Below are positions 6,761 to 15,554 of a DNA stretch of 43,682 bases, piece after piece. This DNA comes from Pirellulales bacterium (GTDB lineage Bacteria; Planctomycetota; Planctomycetia; Pirellulales; JADZDJ01): the NCBI GenBank assembly GCA_035656635.1, contig DASRSD010000127.1, positions 1-43,682 on the forward strand, in the 5' to 3' direction. Position numbers and translations under genes: made by a program. The notes under the pieces were generated by a model. It saw only the letters and a program-made list of their open reading frames with translations. It had not been told where the DNA came from and searched no databases. The first letter of the stretch is position 1. Each line of letters opens with the position of its first letter.

Positions 6761-7898
6761 TACGCCTTGGGCGCACAACAAGTGCAATCAGGATGGCGAG
6801 CAGGAATGTGTTCGGCTCGGGAACAGGATCTGCTGAACCGTGGCCACTGAGCAACAAATTAAGCAAGGCTTGAATGTCGGTATTTGTCACGATGCCGTCG
6901 CCGTTGAGATCGGCAAGTTTTGTGAATGCAGCGTCGATTAAATCATGATTCGTTTTAAAGGCGGCTGGATCGACAAGCGCTTGCAGCAGGACCGGAATAT
7001 CGGCGGCATCTACATGGCCATCGTGATTGAGATCGCCGGGCAATAACAGGTCGTAACCGATGACATCCATCGTGGTAATGTCGCCGGGTGAAATAGGATA
7101 TTCGACGCCCGTGGGGAGGGTGGCATTGTAAGCGTCCAAGGTTGCGCCAGCCCAGTCGCTTAGGTCGCCGCCACCGGTGCCGTTGAAAGTATTGATTGCG
7201 GCGGCACCACCGTTAATTGAGAAGTAGGCGCCGTTTTCCGGTGTTAAATCCAGCGTGCCATTCGGGGAATAGCGGAACAGATCCAGCGGCGTATGATTTC
7301 CCGAGACGAGGCCGAACCGACCCATCACTTCGCTGATTTCATGTTCAGCGACGCCGATAAAATCGACTTTGCCGGGAACAGCCCGATTGTTGGGATCGAA
7401 GGTGAAGGGGTCCGCGCTATTGAAACCGACCGAGCCATCCAGGCCGGCCCCATTCCCGGCCATGAATCCCAAGGCCCTGGAATTAGCTCGGGACAGTTTG
7501 AACGTTCCGCCATTGGTCGGATCGGAAGCCGGCAGGTTGGCAACCGAGAGCAGGTCGGAGGAAGACTTGGCGTCATTGACCAGGGCGGATTTTACATTGG
7601 TAAAAGTAAAAAAACCGGGTTGAATGGCCGAGCTTTCGCCGAGAAATCCGGACGGGAGACTCTGGCCTGCAACCTCTCCCCAGCCGACTTGCAGGTTCAT
7701 GGCGATGGGATCGTCAAAGGTCGTTTCGTAAAACTGGATGGCGGTATCGAAGGCCGTGAAGAAATTGGCCGGCGCGGCGGCGGTGCTGGCGTCAAAAGTG
7801 AGATTGAAGGTTAGCGCTTGCGCCGTTTGCCGAGTGCCGAGCAGCACGCCGATCAAGCAAAGCAAGCAACAGGAATGCCGACGTGTGGAGAACGCCAT
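6726..7898 (-). CDS. Secreted dockerin/PEP-CTERM protein, putative metalloprotease (NF038122-like)
   Basis: A 390-residue exported protein. A signal peptide occupies residues 1-28 (SCCLLCLIGVLLGTRQTAQA). The central domain resembles the planctomycete/PEP-CTERM-associated metalloprotease type with VAEHEISEVMGR; this is HExxE rather than the classical HExxH, so activity is uncertain. Then come a type I dockerin-like pair of Ca-binding repeats (GDLNHDGHVDAADIPVLLQA and LADLNGDGIVTNTDIQALLN) and a C-terminal PEP-CTERM sorting tail (VPEPNTFLLAILIALVV plus RPRR). The last 12 or so residues (TTAKSARASFR) come from the duplicated S41-gene fragment read in another frame. A good promoter lies 36 bp upstream. 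Probably cell-surface; substrate unknown. Confidence 0.8.
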   Translation of the reverse strand: MAFSTRRHSCCLLCLIGVLLGTRQTAQALTFNLTFDASTAAAPANFFTAFDTAIQFYETTFDDPIAMNLQVGWGEVAGQSLPSGFLGESSAIQPGFFTFTNVKSALVNDAKSSSDLLSVANLPASDPTNGGTFKLSRANSRALGFMAGNGAGLDGSVGFNSADPFTFDPNNRAVPGKVDFIGVAEHEISEVMGRFGLVSGNHTPLDLFRYSPNGTLDLTPENGAYFSINGGAAAINTFNGTGGGDLSDWAGATLDAYNATLPTGVEYPISPGDITTMDVIGYDLLLPGDLNHDGHVDAADIPVLLQALVDPAAFKTNHDLIDAAFTKLADLNGDGIVTNTDIQALLNLLLSGHGSADPVPEPNTFLLAILIALVVRPRRTTAKSARASFR

Positions 7899-7933
7899 CT
7901 GACATTTCCCAAAGCAACTGCCCCTTGACGCCT

Positions 7934-7962
7934 AGTATAGGCAAAACATTTTTCAATCGCAA
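7934..7962 (-). promoter_or_regulatory. Sigma70-like promoter of the PEP-CTERM gene
   Basis: On the minus strand: -35 TTGCGA (7962-7957), a 17-bp spacer, and -10 TATACT (7939-7934). The expected start is near 7927, giving a leader of about 30 bases before the ATG at 7898. The -10 box lies within a small palindrome CCTAGTATAGG. Confidence 0.6.
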
Positions 7963-8003
7963 CTTTAGCACTCGGCAATGCCATTCGGGCGATTCGGCCC
8001 CGG

Positions 8004-8090
8004 CCGGGAATACCCTGCCCGGCTTTGTGAGAAAGCTTACTGGGCACGGGCCATTTCAGTGGAAAGATACTCAAGCGCTTTTTGCAGTTG
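8004..8090. repeat. 3' end of the S41 protease gene (copy B, parental)
   Basis: Parental copy of the 87-bp duplication. It spans the last 18 codons of the S41 protease gene, its TAA and the hairpin downstream (CCGGGAATACCCTGCCCGG, five-base G/C stem). The hairpin may serve as transcript end or stabiliser for the minus-strand genes, though no U-run follows. Confidence 0.9.
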
Positions 8091-9878
8091 GCGGTCGGTG
8101 AATTTGAACGTGTGGATGGCGGGCGTGGATTTCGCTTCGGCATTGCCGGCAGACGATTTCGCATCGGCACTGCCGGCCGACGAGGGCTTCTCTTTGGCCG
8201 CGCTGCCCGGCGTTGTGCCGGCGCTTGAGGCTGCGCCCGATTTGCCTGCTGGCTCCTCGGCCGAGGAACTTTTGGTGGCGTGCTCCGGCTTTTCAGAGCC
8301 GCTGGACTTATCGGATTTTTCGCTGTGGCTGGTCTTCTCCGATTTTTTCGCGGCAGGCTCGTCGGCCGCGGCCGCTTCGCTCGGGTGGCTGTCGGCAGAG
8401 GCATGCTCCGCCACGGCGGCCAGTTGCTTCGGTTTTTCTTCGTGGATTTTGCCGGGCACAATATCGCGCTGGCGGAGGGCCAGAATCAGCCCGTCGGTTT
8501 CGGAGGAAGAAAGCCGCACTTCCAGCCCGTCGTTGGGCTTAACGCCCCATTCGTCGGTTTCCTTGGAATCGGGAAAGCGGTGAATGTTGTGGCCGTTAGG
8601 GCGCGTGTAGGTGGCGGTGGTCAGCTTCAGCGCGCTTTTGCCATCTTCCAAATCGATGACGTTTTGAACGCTCCCTTTGCCCCAGGTGCGCTCGCCGATA
8701 ATCACGGCGCGGTTGTGATCTTGCAAGCAGGCGGAAACAATTTCGCTGGCGCTGGCGCTGTTGCCGTTCACCAGAATGACCATGGGAAAGCCTTCGAACT
8801 TGCTGGCCGGGGTGGCATCCCATACGCGCTCCGGCGTGTTGCGGCCCTTGGTGCTGACAATGCGGCCTTCGCTGATGAACATATTGCAAACCTCAATGGC
8901 CGATGTGAGCAGGCCGCCGGGGTTAAAGCGCAAATCGAGAATCAGGCCGCGCATTTTTTGCTGCTTCAAGGTTTCGAGGGCTTTTTTCAAATCGGCGGCG
9001 GTGTCGCGGCTGAAGGCGGTTATGCGGATGTAGCCGATGTGCTGATCGGAATCGAGCATGAAGTTCCAGGAATCGTCCGTTTGGCGCGATTCGCCCAGCA
9101 CGGTATCGAGGTGGATGATTTCGCGCTGCACGTTGAACATTTCTTCCTTGCCGCTACTGTGCCGCACGGTGAACGAAACCGACGTGCCCACTTCCCCCTT
9201 CAGCCGGCGAACGACGTCGTCCAAGCTCAGGCCGTGGATCGATTCCCCTTCGATCCGCACAATATGATCGCCGGCCATCACGCCCGCTTTGTAGGCCGGC
9301 GTGCCCACTAGCGGCGTGCTGACTTTAATTTGCCCTTCGTCGGGAGTGATTTGAATGCCGATGCCGCCGAACTGGCTTTCGACCGTGGTGCGGAAGCTGT
9401 TGATTTCGTCGGGGCTGATGTAGCTGGAATACGGATCGAGCTTGCTCAGCACGCCTTTAATGGCAGCTTCCATCAGCTCGCGGCGGTCGATGGGCTTTAC
9501 ATAGTTGCGTTCCACCTGGTCGATGGTCTCGGCCAGCGATCTGTAGAATTCGTAATCTTCATCTTCCAGCTTTCGCCGGGCGGCCAGCTCGGCCGGATCG
9601 GTGGGAACGCGGATGCTTTCGGACGGCGCGGCTTCGTCCGATTTGTCGTGATCGGCCGATTTATCTTTGCTCGATTTATCGTCGCTCGATTTATCACTGC
9701 TGGATTTATCATCGCTGGTTTTGCTATCGGTGGCGTTGTCGGCAGCCCGGGCGATGGCCGTGGTCTGGGCAGTGAAGTGCGCGGCCACAAACGCCGACGA
9801 CCAGCCGACGAAGGCCGCCAGCATAATCCATCGAGAAACATGGGAAACGACGCCACTGCCGCTGGAAAACGCCTTCAT
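8037..9878 (-). CDS. Carboxy-terminal processing protease, S41 family
   Basis: A membrane-anchored or periplasmic serine protease of the CtpA/Prc type that trims or degrades exported proteins from their C-termini. The chosen ATG at 9878 has a GGAG site and gives 613 residues. In order: N-terminal hydrophobic anchor (about 15-35), a striking Ser/Asp/Lys-rich linker (51-80, built from DKSS-like units), a PDZ domain (about 170-250, GGIGIQI ... GDHIVRIEGESIHGLSL), and the S41 core with the catalytic serine in NGNSASASEI (371-380) and Lys401 in WGKGSVQ. A long Ala/Ser/Lys-rich tail (about 465-590) precedes a short conserved end. Both low-complexity regions are unusual in extent. Gene end duplicated at 6674-6760. 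Confidence 0.93.
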   Translation of the reverse strand: MKAFSSGSGVVSHVSRWIMLAAFVGWSSAFVAAHFTAQTTAIARAADNATDSKTSDDKSSSDKSSDDKSSKDKSADHDKSDEAAPSESIRVPTDPAELAARRKLEDEDYEFYRSLAETIDQVERNYVKPIDRRELMEAAIKGVLSKLDPYSSYISPDEINSFRTTVESQFGGIGIQITPDEGQIKVSTPLVGTPAYKAGVMAGDHIVRIEGESIHGLSLDDVVRRLKGEVGTSVSFTVRHSSGKEEMFNVQREIIHLDTVLGESRQTDDSWNFMLDSDQHIGYIRITAFSRDTAADLKKALETLKQQKMRGLILDLRFNPGGLLTSAIEVCNMFISEGRIVSTKGRNTPERVWDATPASKFEGFPMVILVNGNSASASEIVSACLQDHNRAVIIGERTWGKGSVQNVIDLEDGKSALKLTTATYTRPNGHNIHRFPDSKETDEWGVKPNDGLEVRLSSSETDGLILALRQRDIVPGKIHEEKPKQLAAVAEHASADSHPSEAAAADEPAAKKSEKTSHSEKSDKSSGSEKPEHATKSSSAEEPAGKSGAASSAGTTPGSAAKEKPSSAGSADAKSSAGNAEAKSTPAIHTFKFTDRQLQKALEYLSTEMARAQ

Positions 9879-9956
9879 TCGAAATCTCCGTAGATGCCGC
9901 CGGCCAACTTCCCGATGCCTACTGCTAGGGTGCAACTTTCGGCCTGCATAACTTTG

Positions 9957-9962
9957 ATTATA
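9957..9962 (-). promoter_or_regulatory. Candidate -10 box for the S41 protease gene
   Basis: TATAAT on the minus strand, about 80 bp upstream of the protease start. No good -35 hexamer is at 16-18 bp. The divergent gap 9879-10272 otherwise shows only a plus-strand TATAAA (10123-10128), also without a clear -35, and no further gene. Confidence 0.4.
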
Positions 9963-10272
9963 AACGACCGCCCGAGACGGGAGCATAGCGTTTATACAGA
10001 ACTTTCCGGCCTTGCGGGGGCTGCGAGCTGGAATTCCGCCCCGTGCGGCCTGGCTTGGCTGGCAGCGCCCGAAAGTTTGGACCGGTCGGCATTTTGTGCG
10101 CCACAGGGTTTCTATTCACCACTATAAAGCGTGGGCGGTTTCTATAGTCGGCCCGGAAAACATCCGATTTTAAGTGCGGCTTGCTGTTGCGCAGGATAGC
10201 GCAAAGATTTCCCAGGCGGCGCCGCAAGCGGGGACGGCTTAGCGGCACATTTTGCATTGGCAGGGGGTTCGT

Positions 10273-10980
10273 TTGAAACCGTCGCTGAGCGTGCTGCTGT
10301 CGGTCCATAACGCCCAAGACATGCTCCAAGCGAGCATGCAAAAATTACTGGACACCTTGCCGGAATTGACCAGCCGGTTTGAGGTGCTCATTATCGATGA
10401 CGGCTCCACCGACGCCACTTGCGAAGTGGCCTACGAGCTGGCCCGCGATTATCCGCAAGTGAATGTCACGAGCCATGCCACGCCCTTGGGTTGGGCGGCC
10501 GCGGTGGCCAAGCAAGCACGGCAAGCCAGCGGCGAGTACTTGATGATTCACTGCGGCGGCGCGGTCGATGCCGACGAAATGGTGTCGTTATGGCGGATGC
10601 GTCCACCAGGGAGCGCCACAGAATCCGCATCGACCAGCGCTGGTTTCACTCTGACGCCGCAGGGGAAGGCCTGGCGCATGGATTCCAAAGCGGCAAACGC
10701 CACGCCGCCGTCGGCAGGTAAATTTCAGTTCACGAATTTGCTCGACGGCAAGTGCATTCACGCCCGTGCGCCGAAATCGAATTTCTTATTGCTGCGACAT
10801 GGGCATTTGGATCGGCTGGAGCATTCGCTGGCAGCCATTCCCCGGCCGAATTGGCTGGAACTGCCCGGAGCTAAAAAAGTGCGCGGACCTCTGGGTGCAA
10901 AATCCGTAGCGGACAAGGCCCAAGCATTGAAACCGCCCAGCTTTTTGGGGCGCGTCAGAAGTTTTACGCTGGGCGAATAG
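10273..10980 (+). CDS. Glycosyltransferase family 2-like protein, probably inactive
   Basis: The 235-residue protein starts like a GT2 (GT-A) enzyme: SLSVLLSVHNAQDML, then FEVLIIDDGSTDATCEVAYE, the nucleotide-sugar-binding half. The TTG at 10273 is preferred because AGGGGG lies 5 bases upstream; another in-frame TTG is at 10252. Where GT2 enzymes carry the metal-binding DxD after ASGEYL, this one has MIHCGGAVDADEM, so the canonical acidic pair is displaced. The protein then leaves the GT2 pattern and ends after about 125 residues of unrecognised sequence rich in Ala, Pro and Lys. It may be a regulatory or binding homologue, or a decayed gene. It stands alone between the protease and the sugar-type cluster. 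Confidence 0.65.
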   Translation: MKPSLSVLLSVHNAQDMLQASMQKLLDTLPELTSRFEVLIIDDGSTDATCEVAYELARDYPQVNVTSHATPLGWAAAVAKQARQASGEYLMIHCGGAVDADEMVSLWRMRPPGSATESASTSAGFTLTPQGKAWRMDSKAANATPPSAGKFQFTNLLDGKCIHARAPKSNFLLLRHGHLDRLEHSLAAIPRPNWLELPGAKKVRGPLGAKSVADKAQALKPPSFLGRVRSFTLGE

Positions 10981-11181
10981 GGCAGGGCAATTTGCTGACG
11001 CAATCGCGATTGGCCTGCGCCGGCGCCAATCTGCATTTAGCAACGGCTAGGCTGGCCCGCGGCCCATTTTAACGGGCCGAATTCTCCGATAGAATGCACA
11101 GCGCTTTGAGTTTTATTGCCGGCGCCAAAAGCGGCAAGCCGGTTTCTTTTTACGCTGCGGGTCGCGGGGGATGTGCTGTGT

Positions 11182-12432
11182 ATGGTGCGTTCCAAGATTG
11201 TCTCGAAAGACAACGTCGGAAAAATTCTCGAGCAGGCCCTGGATGCCGGCGAAGGCTTGCTGCGATTGACGCCCACTTGGGTGCCGCGCAGTTTTTTGCA
11301 TCCCGGGAAGCGCATCAAACTGCATCCCGACGATTGGTATGCTTACGGGGCCCAGCGCGGCGGCATTGACGAGCGCTGGTTCGCCAGCACCACCGAAGCC
11401 GCCAACGAAAACCGCCTGCCCGACGAAGGCTTAAGCTACGCGGCGTTTGGCGGGCAGCGATTCATTCTGCGCGATGCCGTGGCAGAGGCCGGCAGGCGAT
11501 TGATCGGCCAAGCGATGTTCGACAAATACCAGCGCTGGCCGGTGTACTCCAAATTCTTCGATAACATGGGGCCGATTCCGCATCACATGCACCAGGGCTT
11601 CGAGCACGCTAAACTCGTGGGCCAGGAAGGGAAGCCGGAAAGTTATTATTTCTGCCCGCAATATAACAACTGCGACAACCACTTTGCGTACACCTTCATG
11701 GGCTTGGAGCCCGGCACGGCGAAAGCCCAAGTGCGAAAGTGCCTGGAAAATTGGGACCGGGGGGACAACGGCATTTTAGATTTATCGCGGGCCTACCGGC
11801 TGAAGCGGGGCACAGGCTGGCTGATTCCGCCCGGCGTGCTGCATGCACCAGGCTCGCTGTGCACTTATGAGCCGCAGTGGGGGAGCGACGTGTTTGGGAT
11901 GTTTCAATCGATTGTGGAAGGGCGGTACGTGCCGTGGTCGCTGCTGGTGAAAGACATGCCGCCAGAGAAGCACCACGATTTGGATTTCATCATCAGCGAG
12001 CTCGATTGGGAACGAAATGTGGATACACACTTCAAGGAGCACAATTATTTGGAGCCGATTGTGGATGCCGCGAAATCGGGGTCCGGATTTAATGACCGCT
12101 GGATTGTGTACGGCACGATCGACGGCGTGCAACGGTTTAGCGCCAAGGAGTTGACCGTGGAGCCCGGCGCCAAATGCACGCTGAAAGATACCGGCGCCAG
12201 CGGCTGGATTACGGTGCAAGGGCAGGGGCGAATGGGGAAGCTGAATTTGCAAACACCGGCGATGATTCGCTTTGGCGAAGAAACCGAAGACGAAGTGTTT
12301 ATTAGCCACGAAGCGGCGGCCCGCGGTGTGGAAGTGGAAAACACTGGCAGCGAGCCGCTGGTGGGCTTGCGCTATTTCGGTCCCGACGTGCATTCCAATT
12401 TGCCGAAGGTTGGAGCATACGTGCGGCAGTGA
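11182..12432 (+). CDS. Cupin-fold protein, mannose-6-phosphate isomerase-like
   Basis: A 416-residue protein resembling large cupin/type I phosphomannose isomerase-like proteins. The ATG at 11182 is preferred (MVRSKIVSKDNVGKILEQAL); an upstream in-frame ATG at 11116 adds 22 residues without family look. A metal-site-like cluster is seen at residues 124-131 (HHMHQGFEH), with a second half-site at GWLIPPGVLHAPGSL, and the C-terminal part has a jelly-roll pattern (KELTVEPGAKCTL ... DEVFISHEAA). The gene is followed after 45 bp by a TIM-barrel isomerase gene on the same strand, suggesting a joint role in handling a sugar or sugar phosphate. The substrate cannot be read from sequence. Confidence 0.7.
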   Translation: MVRSKIVSKDNVGKILEQALDAGEGLLRLTPTWVPRSFLHPGKRIKLHPDDWYAYGAQRGGIDERWFASTTEAANENRLPDEGLSYAAFGGQRFILRDAVAEAGRRLIGQAMFDKYQRWPVYSKFFDNMGPIPHHMHQGFEHAKLVGQEGKPESYYFCPQYNNCDNHFAYTFMGLEPGTAKAQVRKCLENWDRGDNGILDLSRAYRLKRGTGWLIPPGVLHAPGSLCTYEPQWGSDVFGMFQSIVEGRYVPWSLLVKDMPPEKHHDLDFIISELDWERNVDTHFKEHNYLEPIVDAAKSGSGFNDRWIVYGTIDGVQRFSAKELTVEPGAKCTLKDTGASGWITVQGQGRMGKLNLQTPAMIRFGEETEDEVFISHEAAARGVEVENTGSEPLVGLRYFGPDVHSNLPKVGAYVRQ

Positions 12433-12477
12433 TTTTGAATAAACCGATGCGGCACTCTTACACACGGAGTGGCTTTT

Positions 12478-13503
12478 ATGCCCACGCACACGCTGCCCAA
12501 ATTGCACAACGCCATGTGGCCGGGGTTGGTCGGCACGGAGGCGGGAACCGATCATCCGCCGATTAGCTTGGACCGCATGTTGGAGCTGACGGCCGCCGCC
12601 ACGGTCAATGGACAGAAATTCGACGGCGTCGATCTGTTTCTGTTTCATCCGCATACGGATCCGGATGCCAGCGATGATGCCATTCGCGCCATGGCCGATC
12701 ATATTGCCGCCAAGGGTTTGGCCGTGGGCTCGCTGGTGGCGCCCGTGTGGCCGGGCACGGTGGGCGATTCGGCCATGGGAGATGCCGCGGCGCGAAAGAA
12801 GTTTGTGCTGGCGGTAGAAAAGGCCTGTCGGATTGCGCGGATTTTGAATCAACACGGCGTGCGCAAATACGGCGTGATTCGCATTGATTCAGCCGACAAT
12901 CCCACGCACTGGGCCGCCGATCCGAAGAGGAACACCAAAAAAATTGCCGACACGTTTCGCGAAGCGGCCAAAGTCGCGAAAAACTTTGGCGAGCGCTTGG
13001 CCGCCGAAGGGGAAATTTGCTGGGCCAGCATGCACAGTTGGCGCGACATGCTGAATTTGCTGGAAGCCGTCGACATGCCCGACGTCGTGGGCTTCCAGGC
13101 CGACATGGCCCACACGTATTTATATCTGCTGGGCTGCAACGCGCCGGAGCAGGCGCTGGTGAAGCCGAATCACAGCGAGGCGGAGTTCTGGCCCGCTTAC
13201 GAAAAAATGGTCAGCTCGCTGCGGCCGTGGACGATTGATTTTCACGTCGCCCAAAACGACGGCAGCGTACATGGCACAGGCAGCCACGATAAAACCGGCC
13301 GCCATTGTCCGGCGGACGATCCCAACGGCAAGCTGGATATTGTGAAGTGCGCCGGCTACTGGCTGAAAGACGCCGCCCAGCGCGGGATCCAACACATTTG
13401 CTGGGACGGCTGCATGTTCCCCAACGCTATGCTCGAAACGCAGCAAACGTGGAATACGATTTTGGAGGTGATGGTGAAGGTGCGGGAGGCGAATGGGTGG
13501 TAA
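12478..13503 (+). CDS. TIM-barrel sugar isomerase/epimerase-like protein (AP endonuclease 2 fold)
   Basis: A 341-residue protein that looks like the xylose-isomerase-like TIM-barrel superfamily. The ATG at 12478 has GGAG 8 bases upstream; a GTG three codons earlier is in frame. Candidate metal-binding segments are [42 protein letters not shown] and [14 protein letters not shown], with acidic and histidine residues at strand ends as expected. It follows the cupin gene closely and precedes, beyond the inserted MNT/HEPN pair, a Gfo/Idh/MocA oxidoreductase. This trio is a recurrent planctomycete combination for carbohydrate or inositol-like compounds; the actual reaction is unknown. Confidence 0.75.
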   Translation: MPTHTLPKLHNAMWPGLVGTEAGTDHPPISLDRMLELTAAATVNGQKFDGVDLFLFHPHTDPDASDDAIRAMADHIAAKGLAVGSLVAPVWPGTVGDSAMGDAAARKKFVLAVEKACRIARILNQHGVRKYGVIRIDSADNPTHWAADPKRNTKKIADTFREAAKVAKNFGERLAAEGEICWASMHSWRDMLNLLEAVDMPDVVGFQADMAHTYLYLLGCNAPEQALVKPNHSEAEFWPAYEKMVSSLRPWTIDFHVAQNDGSVHGTGSHDKTGRHCPADDPNGKLDIVKCAGYWLKDAAQRGIQHICWDGCMFPNAMLETQQTWNTILEVMVKVREANGW

Positions 13504-13574
13504 GCCATTTCTGCGTTCGACAATCGCGTTTTACATCCGAATGCGGATAATGTAGGATTCACGGGTGGCTCAAA

Positions 13575-13580
13575 TATAAT
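13575..13580 (+). promoter_or_regulatory. Candidate -10 box for the MNT/HEPN module
   Basis: TATAAT in an otherwise A/T-rich spot between the isomerase gene and the MNT gene. The expected start near 13587 would place the in-frame ATG at 13589 almost at the transcript end, which favours translation from the ATG at 13628. The -35 region (GTAGGA) is poor. Confidence 0.45.
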
Positions 13581-13627
13581 AGCCTCTAATGGCGATTTGG
13601 GTGCAGTCATCACAAGGTTTGACCTCG

Positions 13628-13963
13628 ATGGGAAAAGCAACCGAACAGCAGCTTCAGGAACTGACTCGCTCGCTCGTGAAGGAATTGAATCCGGTTCGTG
13701 TCATCCTTTTTGGCTCGCAGGCTCGGGGTACGCCAAATCAGAATTCCGATATCGATTTGCTTGTAGTCGATAGCAATCGATTTTCACCGGCCCGCAGTCG
13801 ACGACGCGTTATTGGCCAAGCGCGCCGTTGCCTTCCACGAATTGGGATACCAATTGATTTGTTGATTTTCGACCAGCGCGAATATGACAAATGGAAGAAT
13901 TCGACCAATCATGTAATTGCCGAAGCTCTGCACGATGGCCGGGTTTTGCATGAGCGGAGTTAG
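13628..13963 (+). CDS. MNT-type nucleotidyltransferase (MntA-like antitoxin)
   Basis: A 111-residue minimal nucleotidyltransferase of the DNA polymerase beta fold. The signature GS-x10-D-x-D is intact (Gly29-Ser30 to Asp41 and Asp43: LFGSQARGTPNQNSDIDLLV), with the third acidic residue at Asp77 (PIDLLIF). In the characterised HepT-MntA system such proteins are antitoxins that transfer AMP to the HEPN toxin. AAGG lies about 11 bases upstream of the ATG at 13628; a weaker start at 13589 is possible. It is followed after 6 bp by the HEPN gene. The pair seems inserted between two genes of a sugar-type cluster. Confidence 0.88.
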   Translation: MGKATEQQLQELTRSLVKELNPVRVILFGSQARGTPNQNSDIDLLVVDSNRFSPARSRRRVIGQARRCLPRIGIPIDLLIFDQREYDKWKNSTNHVIAEALHDGRVLHERS

Positions 13964-13969
13964 CTGATC

Positions 13970-14356
13970 ATGAGCGATTTGGAACATGCTCAAAAACTCA
14001 TCGCAATGGCACGAAGTGATTTTAAAGCGCTTCAAGGAATGGGGGATGTCGATCAGTTCGACGATGCTATTTTCGGCTTTCACGCTCAGCAGGCGGTTGA
14101 GAAAGGGCTCAAGTCTTGGATCGCCATGCTGGGAAAGAGGTATCCAAAATCTCACGACATTGATGCGTTGCTCGATATCGTAGAGCAATCAAGCGAAGAT
14201 GTCACCGATCTTATGTCTCTGGTGGACCTCTATCCATTCGCAGTCCAATTTCGGTATGAAGCCATTGACGAAGAAGACGAACCATTAGATCGAGCAGATA
14301 CACTTCGACGGGTTGATGATCTGCTCAGGCGTGTCGAGAAACGACTGCCGTCATAG
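13970..14356 (+). CDS. HEPN-domain protein (HepT-like toxin)
   Basis: A 128-residue all-helical HEPN protein. It carries the usual opening (LIAMARSDFKALQ), the conserved HAQQAVEKGLKSW helix, and the ribonuclease-type motif R-x4-H (Arg57 to His62, RYPKSHDID). The HepT subgroup normally continues RX4-6HXY with a tyrosine that MntA modifies; here that position is Ile64, so either another tyrosine or a different control mode applies. Partner and order (MNT then HEPN, 6 bp apart) fit a type VII toxin-antitoxin module. Activity is inferred from family only. Confidence 0.85.
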   Translation: MSDLEHAQKLIAMARSDFKALQGMGDVDQFDDAIFGFHAQQAVEKGLKSWIAMLGKRYPKSHDIDALLDIVEQSSEDVTDLMSLVDLYPFAVQFRYEAIDEEDEPLDRADTLRRVDDLLRRVEKRLPS

Positions 14357-14383
14357 TTCGTTTTCATTAAGCGTAGTTGATCA

Positions 14384-15520
14384 ATGACTAAGCCTCTGAA
14401 TCTCGGCATGATCGGTTACGGCTTTATGGGCCGGGCGCATTCCAATGCCTATCGGAAAGTGAACAACTTTTTCGATCTGGAATACCGACCGATGCTGAAG
14501 GCGGTTTGTGCGCGCAATGAAAAAAAGGCCCGGACCTTTGCCGAGCAGTGGGGTTACGAAGCGGTCGAAACCGATTGGCGGAAGCTGATTGCGCGGAAAG
14601 ATATTGACGCCGTCGATATTTGCACGCCCAACAATTTGCACAAGGAAATTGCCGTTGCCGCGGCGGCGGCAGGCAAAATGATTTTGTGCGAAAAGCCGCT
14701 GGCGATGAACGCCGCCGAAGGGGCCGAAATGGTGGCTGCCGTAGAAAAAGCCGGCGTGCCCAATACTGTGTGGTACAACTACCGCCGCGTGCCGGCCGTC
14801 ACGTTTGCCAAGCAACTGATCGAATCGGGCAAGCTCGGCCGCATTTTTCACTACCGCGCCAACTTTCTGCAAGATTGGACCATGTCGGCCGATTTGCCGC
14901 AGGGGGGCCAAGCTTTGTGGCGGCTCGATGTGGCCGCCGCCGGCAGCGGCGTCACCGGCGATTTGCTGGCTCACTGCATCGACACGGCGTTGTGGCTCAA
15001 CGGCGGCATCCAAAAAGTCAGTGCCATGACGGAAACGTTTATCAAGGAGCGGAAGCACAATTTGACGGGCAAAGTGCAGCCGGTCGGCATTGACGATGCC
15101 TGCGCGTTTTTGTGCCGATTTGGAAACGGCTCGCTGGGCTTGTTTGAATCGACCCGTTACGCCCGGGGGCACAAGGCACTGTACACTTTTGAAATCAACG
15201 GCGAGCACGGCAGCCTGAAATGGGACCTGCACGATCTGCATCGGCTGGAATGGTTCGATCATCGCGATGAAGGCCCGCTGCGCGGTTGGCGGAACATTCA
15301 CGTCACCGACAGCGAGCATCCCTACATGAGCAAGTGGTGGGTGCCGGGCCTACAAATTGGCTACGAGCATTCGTTTGTGCATCAAGTGGCCGATTTTTTG
15401 GACGGCCTATCCAAAGGCAAACCGACCAGCCCGACATTCCGCGAAGCGCTGGAAACACAAAAAGTTTGCGATGCCGTGCTAACCAGCGGCAAAACAGGAC
15501 AGTGGACGGAAGTGACATAA
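14384..15520 (+). CDS. Gfo/Idh/MocA-family oxidoreductase
   Basis: An NAD(P)-dependent sugar or inositol-type dehydrogenase of 378 residues. The N-terminal Rossmann domain starts [19 protein letters not shown] (GxGxxG variant). The family EKP motif is in [11 protein letters not shown], and the C-terminal beta-sheet domain starts near [12 protein letters not shown], with a catalytic-type histidine region in [16 protein letters not shown] (G-x3-H-x2-D). The start lacks a strong ribosome binding site. It lies 27 bp after the HEPN gene and 60 bp before another TA-like pair, so it is bracketed by toxin-antitoxin modules. It probably belongs with the cupin and TIM-barrel genes upstream. Confidence 0.9.
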   Translation: MTKPLNLGMIGYGFMGRAHSNAYRKVNNFFDLEYRPMLKAVCARNEKKARTFAEQWGYEAVETDWRKLIARKDIDAVDICTPNNLHKEIAVAAAAAGKMILCEKPLAMNAAEGAEMVAAVEKAGVPNTVWYNYRRVPAVTFAKQLIESGKLGRIFHYRANFLQDWTMSADLPQGGQALWRLDVAAAGSGVTGDLLAHCIDTALWLNGGIQKVSAMTETFIKERKHNLTGKVQPVGIDDACAFLCRFGNGSLGLFESTRYARGHKALYTFEINGEHGSLKWDLHDLHRLEWFDHRDEGPLRGWRNIHVTDSEHPYMSKWWVPGLQIGYEHSFVHQVADFLDGLSKGKPTSPTFREALETQKVCDAVLTSGKTGQWTEVT

Positions 15521-15554
15521 AAATTGAACTCTCGCAACGATATGTCGGTCGGGG

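Noticed and set aside
6475-6873. Plus-strand open frame of 132 codons
   Set aside because: It runs through the HTH remnant, the REP-like hairpin and the duplicated protease end, all explained otherwise.
7964-7974. TTAGCACTC, half of a CIRCE heat-shock operator
   Set aside because: The matching GAGTGCTAA half at 9-bp spacing is missing and the site is far from the chaperone genes.
8280-9311. Plus-strand open frame of 343 codons inside the S41 protease gene
   Set aside because: Antisense shadow; the protease motifs on the other strand are decisive.
11782-12855. Minus-strand open frame opposite the cupin and isomerase genes
   Set aside because: Arg/His-rich shadow translation of two well-supported genes.
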